Source of the DNA: Microvelia longipes
Taxonomy: Eukaryota; Arthropoda; Insecta; Hemiptera; Veliidae
Direction: 5' to 3'
DNA length: 64,000 nt
NCBI GenBank assembly: GCA_018340805.1
Contig: JACMZG010001914.1
Span: forward strand, 44,657,414-44,721,413
Shown: piece after piece, positions 55,200 through 64,000 of the stretch
Layout of the letters: the number at the start of each line of letters is the position of its first letter
Position numbering within the stretch: position 1 is the first letter of the stretch
Notes under the pieces: generated by a model
Seen by the model: only the letters and a program-made list of their open reading frames with translations
Told to the model about the DNA's origin: nothing
Databases searched by the model: none
Made by a program: the position numbers and the translations under genes

Positions 55200-58100
55200 A
55201 TCATGTACCATAGATGTAGGAATCCTAACCAGAGTTCGAATCATGAATGGATCAAGCTTTGCTGAAGAGCCAAGGAAAGAGAATTCACAACGAAACGCTT
55301 TAGATCCTTTTTAAACCTTGCAGTTGTCATGAGTGCCCGATGATAGAAACATCACCAAATAGGATAATACACATTTTAAACGAACCCACAAACAGATTAC
55401 ACTACTTGTAGAGGTAGGACGCTTTAGTATTAACATTCTGGCCAACAAAACAATAATTACTCCAGCAAAATACAAATAAATCCTTTCAAGAGGTCTTTTG
55501 TAAGGTTAATATATAGAAGCAATATGTTTGACAGTTGGCAAACGATAAAATTGTTTATTTGATAAGAAGCCTAAAACTTTCCCTTTTACCTTATCGACTT
55601 TACAAACATCTTCCTCGCAACGTACAACTTGATATCATTTATCAAAGCAGTTTATCACTTCTTCTAAGGATAGGGGACCAGGAAAATGGGAAAAGCTGAG
55701 AAGTGAAGATCACAAGGTTATTAGACGTTAGGGGAGTTGCAACAGTGATGGATTGCAAAACCAGAGCCAACAAGAAGGAACATCATCTAATCTTCTAGGG
55801 ATCCAAAAAAGAAAAATATACAGGGGGATATTGCAGGAAGGGAAACCAATTGTGATCATACATTCCTTGTATTATACAACCTTTGGACTGACCAATAATT
55901 TAACTTTTTTTGTAATAGAAAAACCAAGTCAAGCCTATAAGTTTAATAAATAATGCCAGGTCACCAATATTTGCGACTTCCTTTGTTCTTGACTAATAGT
56001 AACAAAGTTAATTTTTGTTCCGAGAAAATTCAAAAGAAAATATATGTAGTAAAACCAAGACAATGGCGTAAGTCAACTGAAAAATATAATACCTAAAGAT
56101 AAGGTCGAACAATAAGGAATATTGTACTGGTATAAAAAAAAAGAATTTTTAGGACCCTTCCATCTTTAGATTGTAAAGTTACGATAGGCAATCTAAGGTT
56201 TTAGAAGGGCGAAGGAAATATTGTTAGACCTAAGATTGTATTAGAGGGAAAGAATGAAGAAATATGTTATAGGACAAAGGAAAAGGTATAGAAAATGGAA
56301 TAAAGAAAAGAAAATATGATTTTTAGAAAAACAATATACTACACACACGTGGTTCTGATAAATATATTGGACTAATAATTAAATTAGTAAGTTAATAGAA
56401 GTGTTAGCAAGTTTTAATTTTTGTCCAGTCACCTGATTCTTATCAACACCTAATATTTAAAAGATGGTTTGTGGTGGTTAGCAACAGGTAAATGATAGTT
56501 TTAGCTATGAGTTCCATACTATTATGATGCAGGTTTATCTCAGAATTTTAAACAGAAGTAATGATAACGATGAATTGAAATTATTGCATTACAATAATCA
56601 ATTACTCATCACCAAAATTACACTGCAAGAGAAAAAAATCGACTTCGGGGTACATCGGCACTTTTCCTCTTAACTTCGGACTCGCTTCGCTCGTCTTCAG
56701 AATGCCATGATAACCTAATACTTAAGGTGATTTTAGTGCGATTAAACGTCATATTTCTGATAGATGTAAAAATTTGTTTTATATTATTTTAAGTACCGCA
56801 CCAATTAACGTATATTTTCGCAAATAACATAAAAACTTAAAGTTAAATATGGCTATTTAAATTCGACTACAAGTCATTTACGTCTTACGCTACCTGAAGA
56901 TACATCGCATGACTAAAATCAGGGAGAATCAAAGTTTGAAAAGTCAATTATTTCACAGTGGCGATCATTGCCAAATGAAATTTAGAGAAACGATGTACCA
57001 CTGTACGATGTACAAACGATGTACGACTGTAACGATGTACATTTGTGTCAGATTTCAAAACGAAACAGGATGGAACCTTCCCTTAGCATCTTATACGTAT
57101 TATCTACGACTTACATTAGATGATAAATAAGATAGTAATCATGATCAATAGAAGCTACTAGCAACAGACTCTATTACAATAGGGTCAATCATAAAATGAT
57201 ACAACATGAGCAGCACAAATGTTTTACTAACATAATTATATTTTAGGAAATGAATGGTAAGAACAGCAAGATTATAACATAAATGAAAGCAGATAAAGTT
57301 TATTTACTAAAATTCTTCCTAAGTAAAAAATTATATCAACAACCTTGAATGAATAAATAAACTATGAACGGTACTAGAATCAGAAACGGCGTGGGATCAA
57401 GAAATGAGCTAAGATCCAGCAACCCTAAAGGAGTTTACTGAGGTACTGATTAAAGGGCTTTAAAAAGTACCTACTAAAATGCCCAAGATAGAAAAGGCGT
57501 TTTCTCTCCTTCCACTACTGCTAGAACTAATAAGTCAATTTCCTTAGTCATTATTGATTTTGTTAAAGTTGTGCTTATCTTTGCCTGTGAATTGTCCCTT
57601 TTGAATTTTTAAATTATAACGAGCTAGAACTCTCAAATTAAAAAAAATAATGAACTCTTATAAAAAGATATACAAACAATACAAAACACAAACTCCGAAT
57701 AAATTTCTTTTTTTCTAAAACTATACTTACATTTTAATATCCATTTGCAAAATGTACAAAGCTTTTCATTGATGTCAAAAGGTTTTAATGCCACACCTCT
57801 GGGTTTCTTCGGGTTATATCAAAAGGGTTTCCTGATTCTTTAAAGCTCAATAAAGTATAAATTTGATACAAGAAATGCCATTCTCATTACGACAACCATC
57901 TTACTCTTCCATTGACGGAACTTCCATGGAAGCTATTCCAGCCTTCTTACTCATCCTCTTTTCCTAATCCTCAGCACCTCAGAGATCTCTTCATTCTCAA
58001 GTAAATAGGTGTTTTCTTATTTCCAAGAGTTTCGTCAATGTGTTCCATTTCCATTAAAGTGTCGTTTTTTCCTCTATTCAAGTTAGACTTAGCTTTTGAT

Positions 58101-59290
58101 CCATTTTTTTCTTCCTTAATATTATATCAGCTATCCTTTCCAAGGTAACTCCCTTTTTTACGATGAAAACCCATTTTCCGAGTTTCCTACACTTTTACAA
58201 CCTTTTCCTTGACATTCTTGTCATTCTCGGAAGGGACTCATTTCCTTCTTCTTCTTTTTGTCACCTTTAATAATAAGTATCAAAACTTTTTCTTCATTTT
58301 CTTGTTTCCTCATCCAATTTTCAACGTTTATTTGCTTTTATAAGGTACTACAGTGATTGCTTTATACAACTTTTCTTATTGCATTATTTTCTTATGTTTT
58401 TGTTTAAAAGTTTTCTTTTCATTATATTGCAATGCAATTTGCTAAAATCATTTAAGTTTTAACTGGAAGCAGATAAAAATAATTTAATTTTTTATTTTAT
58501 CACTTATATACTTTGGTTTAATATTCTTTATAACAAAAGTTTAAATTTAATACTTCATTATACAGCTTAACACGGCATAAAAAGAAAGAAATACGTTTTA
58601 GAGCCTAACAGTCCATTATGGAGTTTATTCCGCAAAACGCATCACCTTAGATAAACTCCACAAACATCATAAAGTTTACTGGTTGAAGACTCGAAAGTCA
58701 GATAAATCAAGTTGCAAGACTGGACCCAGCCAACCAGACCGATATGGGAGAAATATAACTAATATCGGTAAGTATATAATTGGAAATTTAACCAATTCGG
58801 GACATTGCTCTTACCACCAAGCATCAGCTGCCACAAACCCAACCTCTCATCTAGTCAAAAAGCTATACATGCCGCTAAATAGTTTAATCCTCAAATTTCT
58901 AAGGATGGTGCAGTATTATAAAACTAAAATTAAATATAGATCATTAAACCAAGATAGAGAGACAAATCTGTTTTACATCGAGGTCTGAGACACCACTTTA
59001 TGCTTATTGCTTCATTATTCATGCTTAAATAGCAATAGAAAAAGAAATACAGAGTGTATGAATATAATAAAAAATAGTGACTAAATGGGCCGTTAAACTA
59101 CATGATTTAATGGCAGTGCAATAAAGAGATTTTTCTAAGATTGGAGAAGACAATAAAGAGAATCCCAGATAGTGTAAGAAGAAGAAGAAAATAAAATAAT
59201 CCCTAAAAGGTGAAAATATCAAGATAATGAAGCTAGTGGTTTCAGAGCCAGTACAAAATCAGATACTAATTTACGATCCATAACCCTAGA
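55200..59290. other. Long unassigned stretch
   Basis: About 4 kb without a supported gene. A repeat fragment at 56640-56720 (GGACTCGCTTCGCTCGTC) matches 15.53 kb. ACGATGTAC is tandemly repeated at 56990-57050. Frames at 56909-57130 and 58683-58988 are not recognisable, although the latter contains a CGGTAAGTAT donor-like site at about 58764. Confidence 0.35.
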
Positions 59291-59490
59291 TCTGCCTCCG
59301 TGGCCAAGATCATATGGGCACTTGATTTCGGCACCGGGGTTCGCAGCCCGGGCCATGAATAGTATTTGTATTAAAAAAGATTTCGCCAACTTTAATTAAT
59401 TCTTTTAGGATAGTAGATTCAAACCTCCTGAGGATGTTCCAGGGTGAATACTCTGATGGGCCGAAATGCCCTAAACCAGGCTTCATCATT
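59291..59490 (+). mobile_element. SINE-B copy, shortened
   Basis: TCTGCCTCCGTGGCCAAGAT, a GGGGTTCGCAGCCC B-box and CGCCAACTTTAATTAATTCT are followed by GGGTGAATACTCTGATGGGC. Small deletions occur between the A- and B-boxes and in the body. No clear TSD. Confidence 0.85.
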
Positions 59491-59499
59491 AGATTAATA

Positions 59500-59905
59500 A
59501 ACTGGATAAATATCCCCTTAATTAGTCCAAAATAGAAAATCCTATGCCCCGGGCCAGTGATTTCTTTGTAGAGTCAAACTTTTTAATAGTGCTGCTACCA
59601 AAGATGGGGTACTTTTGAAAGACTGGGGCTTCACGGAGTAAGAAGTATGTGAGAGTCAGTTTCGGTTTCCGATACACAAAGCCTTTGTATCTTTAAAGAT
59701 ACCAATAATATGGAGGTGTTTACGAATGTGATAGTGACCAGTCAATGGTCCAGTTACTGTTCTAAGGTCCTTTCTGCTTAGACTAAGAAAATCCTCAGTT
59801 AGCTATGGATTGGGTCCTTTTGACATAAGTTTGCAATGCCTCATGCTAATGGATTCGCCCCAATGATGCAGGTTATTGTTTAAGGACCTATGATTGTTTT
59901 GACTC
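59500..59905 (-). pseudogene. Degenerate LINE ORF2 tail
   Basis: On the minus strand one frame reads MRHCKLMSKGPNP, a stop, LTEDFLSLSRKDLRTVTGP, LTGHYHIRKHLHIIGIFKD and another stop. The block LSRKDLR..TG.LTGH..IRKHLH.IGIF is the conserved segment between RNase H and the C-terminal knuckle in Jockey/LOA-like LINEs. The knuckle should follow, but CIGNRN lacks its cysteines and the frame breaks. Further on another frame gives ITGPGHRIFYFGLIKGIF. Multiple stops show an old dead copy. No frame of 60 codons or more exposes it. Confidence 0.75.
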
Positions 59906-62003
59906 CACCGTTGACTTTTGTTTGGGCAGAGCTATTATGGGCCCCAGATTACTAACACTGCTATCTCTTCCTAACAAAAAGCGATACGAAATATCTCATT
60001 TGAGTCCCAAGTATAAAAATATTTAGAACGACACCGCCTGGCAAAAGCCAACTTTTAAAGGCGTATAAGAGATAGGTGTATAGGGAACGATATTTCGTCT
60101 GCCTTAGAAAATATACGGATAATTTAGACATTTATCTGCCTTAAAAGATAAGCGGAACAATACTGCCCCCTCCCCCTCCCGACCTGAGTCCGACTTAAAA
60201 AACCTCCGTAACGATACCTTTCTCCTACACAACAGAATTTTTATTTTATCAATAAATATGAAATTATGTGGTCGCTTCCCGATTAAAAAGTATAGCGGAA
60301 GTCATTTATCGACTTCATTATTCATTATTCAGAAACCTATTAACCAGCGATATTTTTTATTCTCATCATGTCGATCTATTCGCTAATTCATTCGATTTAT
60401 TGTTTCGTATTTTCTAGGACAATAGTTCAGCTTGAATACTTTTAAATGGAAATTACGCTTTTATGATATATTGATGTAAATGAAGAAGAGGTTGATTATT
60501 TTATTTTATTTATTTATTTTACAATACAACGTATTAAAAAAATTAATTAAACTAAATTAATTAAATTAAATTAAATTAATTATGACTTACAAATTTTTAG
60601 CGAATTTTCATTTCAAAAGGAAGCTTATTTCTGTCTAAAAAAGTTCTATAGTTTGCCATTTTTATGGCGTTCTAGGCTCTTCATGTATTACATCTAAAAA
60701 CAGACTGACAAATATGGCTTAAAGCTTCATAAATATCTTATATTTAAATCTTTATTGTAAAACAAGGACCCATTTTTAAACTTAGATGTCTCAAGAAATA
60801 TAATAGCCACAGATATGGTTCAGGGTTTGTTGTTGACTTAAAGCACTTTGAACTAAGGTTCCACTGCCGACAGGAAGGTTGGTCACCTCTAAGTTGAGAC
60901 GGGCAAGACCTGAACCCAAGAGGCAAAGGCTAGGCAGAGTGGACCAAGCGTCGGCGCTACTGGAGTTTCTCTGTCAAGCAGAACTAGAATCCTATACGCA
61001 GCCATAACATACCTCTGTTACACTAGTGTTATTAATGTTATAAAGAATTTATTTATTTACTATAGAATGAGGTGCAGGTGCAACTACAGGACGACACTAG
61101 GATTCCTGAAGATACAGCGCTACCAAGCCGTTATACATAAACCTGAATGTATATCCTTAGAGTGAGATTAGGAACGCATTATTGATCCTACAAATTCAAG
61201 AGTATAAAAGAGAAATAATAAAGTAATAAGATGTCCACTATGTCCAGTTATACAAGTCGTACTTGATAGGATTTCAAGATTATGTCAATTCTCAACAAAA
61301 GCCCCCAAAAAGAATAGTTAGAATCCGCAGTGTTTTATTTAATTTTTACACATTCTACTCCAATTCTTTTTTAATTAACTTGCGGTTGTGTGTACAGAGG
61401 ATAAAAAGTATTATTGTTACAAGCTATAACGGTGAAAAATATTTTTTGATGGGACAAAGATAGCACCGAGTGTCATGGAAAAAAAACCGGGAGTAAAAAA
61501 GCCCAGTGAATTAGAATGTGAAAAGGGTCCACAAGGGTTTACAGGGAGGAAAGATAACCCGCTGTGTTAGTGCCAGCAAACTGTTATAAATCATTCATGG
61601 ACGGGGTTAACATTTTTCTAAAGCTTGGTTTTTTAGGTGAACACCCAACATGAATTGGTTACATGTTGAAAGTCTTTATAGATGACAAAACTTTAGAAAA
61701 TGATAGATGTCTTTTTACTTTCCACTAGACATCTGGTTTGTGTAAGAGTAACAAGATCTTATCAGAAATGTTTTCTTGTTATAATGTGTTAGATGCATCA
61801 GGAGGTGCGATAGAATGTAGCATTATGATAAGTTCTATTTAATAGAGAGTAGAAGGATCTTGGTAGCAGTACGGTAGGACAGCACGTCAGTATACAATGT
61901 AAACAGATCAGGTCCAGTCCAGGTCGAAGCCTCTGGCATTGCGAGAGAGACATTCAAATGGTGATTCACAAAACTGTGTAAAAGCAAAATTTAGTACTCT
62001 TAA
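59906..62003. other. Long unassigned stretch
   Basis: A possible tRNA-like pair on the minus strand near 60880-60960 (GGGTTCAGGTCTTGCC with CGACGCTTGGTCCACTC) may be another SINE head. AT simple repeats lie at 60495-60590. The left SINE/LINE-type TSD of the next insertion is at 61990-62003. No gene supported. Confidence 0.35.
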
Positions 62004-62359
62004 GTAGTAGTAGTAGTAGTAATAGGGTGGGGAGGCAAAGCCAGGCAAATAGGCCACGTTGTTGGGCCCTTCTTGCCAGCCCCGATTCATTAGTCTACAC
62101 CACCTCTACCAAGAATCTCTTGGAAAGGTTGATATATTGTAGGATATCTCTCCAACTAAGAGAAGAAAGCTCCTCTTCTAACAAGAGGCCTACGCCAAAT
62201 ATGCGGGTACGAAGAGAAGTATAGGTCTCACACTCTGCAAGCAGGTGAAAGGCTGTCTCCTCATAATGCCCACACATGGGGCAGTTAGCCTCTGAGATTA
62301 TGCCTAAAGTATTAAGATGTTTATTTAATCAACAGTGACCGGTCAGAACACTAACTAGG
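62004..62359 (-). mobile_element. 5'-truncated LINE with exact 14-bp TSD (SINE-A partner)
   Basis: Flanked by TTTAGTACTCTTAA at 61990-62003 and 62360-62373. On the minus strand it begins inside ORF2 (LVSVLTGHC) and runs through the zinc-knuckle to a stop. It then has a 3' tail, GGCTGGCAAGAAGGGCCCAA, GTGGCCTATTTGCCTGGC, ending with (CTA)n. The same tail ends the SINE-A copies at 10.8, 16.1 and 37.7 kb. Truncation at the 5' side plus a TSD is the signature of target-primed reverse transcription. Confidence 0.95.
62095..62359 (-). pseudogene. LINE ORF2 C-terminus (zinc-knuckle)
   Basis: The minus strand reads LVSVLTGHC, one in-frame TGA, then LNKHLNTLGIISEAN, CPMCGHYEETAFHLLAEC, ETYTSLRTRIFG, and stops near 62095. 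LTGHC..L..HL..LGI plus the Cys-Cys-His-Cys knuckle place it just after the RNase H part of a Jockey/LOA-like ORF2 protein. The reverse transcriptase, endonuclease and RNase H core are not in this copy. Only one stop interrupts the conserved block, so the insertion is fairly recent, in line with its exact target duplication. Confidence 0.9.
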
Positions 62360-62373
62360 TTTAGTACTCTTAA

Positions 62374-63880
62374 TAGTAGATATATTAAAAAATATAGAAT
62401 GTTTGCTATTACAGTAACGCACGTGCTGTTCCAACATATTTTATTAAAATAAACTAAATGCACAAGAAAAAATAATGAATAGGAACTAGATACGGGCTTC
62501 CAGGCGAGGTACTGGGGCAAACGGAAATTTGAAAATACCCACATCTTTAAAACGCCAAATATGTCCGCTGATATTAAGATTTTAAATTTTTAGATCGAAC
62601 GATTTTTGTGATATAGCTCAGGCATTTAGTGGTAAAATGTAAAAGGAGTCATAAAAAAGATTTTTTTTTCTTCTTGTCAACAATGTGACTGAAATATATT
62701 TTTACGATACTTAGACTATATCTAGTGATTGATAAGGCTCTCTACAAGGTTAATAGCGAATTTTCAAAAGACAAAAAACTTTATAGGGACCTCATTTTTA
62801 AATATTCAAGCTTTTGAGGAGGAATAGGTCCTATGAGCTAGTGAGGGTCTTGTTTTATTTCTCCGAACATAATAGATATTAAAGAAAAATCACTGAGGAA
62901 AATTTGAATGCAGTTAACTAGGCGTCGACAAGAGGGTTGAAGGGCACTACCACGGCACTAACATCTCGGCTACTTCTTTAGAAATCAACTCAAAATAGGT
63001 AAAGGCCGCATTTCCATACTTTGTAAAGTAATTAACTGCTTAAGTAAATCCTAAGTTTTTTTTTCAAATCATAAAGCACTGACTCATCTGAAAACCTATC
63101 AGATAGAACTACTATTTATAAATAGTCATAGTTTACTCCCCCTAGACTCTTCATACAGAACAAGTCGATAAATAAAAGTTATATATAAAAAGTATTTTGT
63201 ATATATTGGGATGAAGCAGTGTGGATGGAATAAGTAAATAAGCAATAAGGCTCCAGAGTATAACCTATGCTGTATTGCGGTATTTTTTTTTTTCCCCCCC
63301 CCCCCCCCCCGGGTGGATTAGCCTTGTTTTCACCCCAAAGTGTTTATTCTTTTTCTCATATATTTAATATATAATAAGTTTATGCTAGGTGTAAAGTCAA
63401 TTTAAAAAATTCAGGTACAGGGTACCTCGGTAACTACTACCCGGATCTGGTAATTCAGTTAACACTTTTGGTAACCTTGAATACAATAATATTTACTTAC
63501 GCTATATTATTTATTTATTTTTAGCTTAAAATCATTTATTTTCAAATCGAAATTCAAATTCAAATTCAAAAATTAATATATTCACCTTTATACATTTTTT
63601 TTTACAAACTTTATAAAACGAAAATAAATAAAAATATGTACTTCTAACAATATATATATTTTTTTTTAAAGAAAAAAAGGTTTGAAGGTGCACTCCTGAA
63701 AAAGACAACTTGTGTTCGGGAGTGTCTTCTGTTGTAGTGTGCATTGTAAATAAGGGGCAAAAAAACTTAATAAAATGAAAATAAAATAATTGATAATAAA
63801 CAAAATAGTTTTAAAAGTTTAAGATAAACATAAAAATATCAGCAATAATATAATAGTTACATATTTTATAAGGAAGGAAG

Positions 63881-63934
<54 letters not shown>

Positions 63935-64000
63935 AGGTAGATAAGATGAGATAATAGTATAAAAATATAAGATAAATAGAGTGGATATAATATATATAGA
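62374..64000. other. Unassigned stretch with homopolymer tracts
   Basis: No gene supported. A T-then-C run (about 63281-63311) is followed by GGGTGG. A repeat phrase GGGTACCTCGG lies at 63420, and a poly-T run of about 48 nt at about 63884-63931. The poly-T run could be the A-tail of a minus-strand retroposed copy lying at higher coordinates, beyond the AT-rich end, but no body is recognisable. Confidence 0.4.

Noticed and set aside
58683..58988. 101-codon frame with a donor-like CGGTAAGTAT
   Set aside because: No recognisable motif, and no partner exon or acceptor could be identified.
63884..63931. Poly-T as proof of a processed pseudogene
   Set aside because: No mRNA-like body or target duplication could be seen beside it within the window.

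Overview
This window looks like intergenic or intronic DNA from an AT-rich animal genome, most likely an invertebrate and possibly an arthropod. I found no convincing host protein-coding exon, rRNA or functional tRNA gene. The animal assignment rests on the mobile-element mix: tRNA-derived SINEs, 5'-truncated non-LTR retrotransposons (LINEs) with C-terminal zinc-knuckle motifs, a Penelope-like retroelement with a GIY-YIG endonuclease, and several families of terminal-inverted-repeat (TIR) MITEs. Nothing in the sequence fixes the species.

Layout. 0-9 kb: three tandem arrays (0.34-1.39, 2.48-2.7, 5.2-6.0 kb), two foldback elements (4.0 and 7.6 kb) and a LINE C-terminal relic (8.6-9.0 kb). 9.6-21 kb: two copies of a 540-bp MITE with 8-bp target-site duplications (TSDs), a full SINE-A with TSDs and a truncated one, a SINE-B, MITE M1 and M3 copies, and a foldback region with a 38-codon acidic ORF. 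21.6-27.6 kb: tandem arrays, a LINE relic, and a Penelope-like fragment bracketed by near-identical 156-bp pieces of a 33-bp minisatellite. 28-36.2 kb: MITEs, (TA)n-linked modules and a series of large inverted repeats, including a perfect 132-bp-arm palindrome with a 12-nt loop. 36.3-44.8 kb: SINE-B copies, a LINE relic split from its trailing region by a SINE-A, a Harbinger-like MITE with TAA TSDs, and a 66-bp satellite carrying a pol III B-box/T-arm in each unit. 46-64 kb: a 153-bp-arm palindrome with 13-bp TSDs, a hAT-like MITE with a perfect 8-bp TSD, LINE relics and long unassigned stretches.

How the parts work together. The 3' tail of SINE-A is shared with a 5'-truncated LINE at 62.0-62.36 kb, including the (CTA)n end, so that LINE family probably supplied the enzymes that moved SINE-A. 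The MITEs have no transposase here and must have been moved from elsewhere. A short hairpin followed by GAAA recurs in the Penelope-like fragment and in several palindromic repeats. It resembles a degenerate hammerhead core and may link these repeats to Penelope-type retroposition. Every coding fragment seen is a truncated or degenerate transposon piece.
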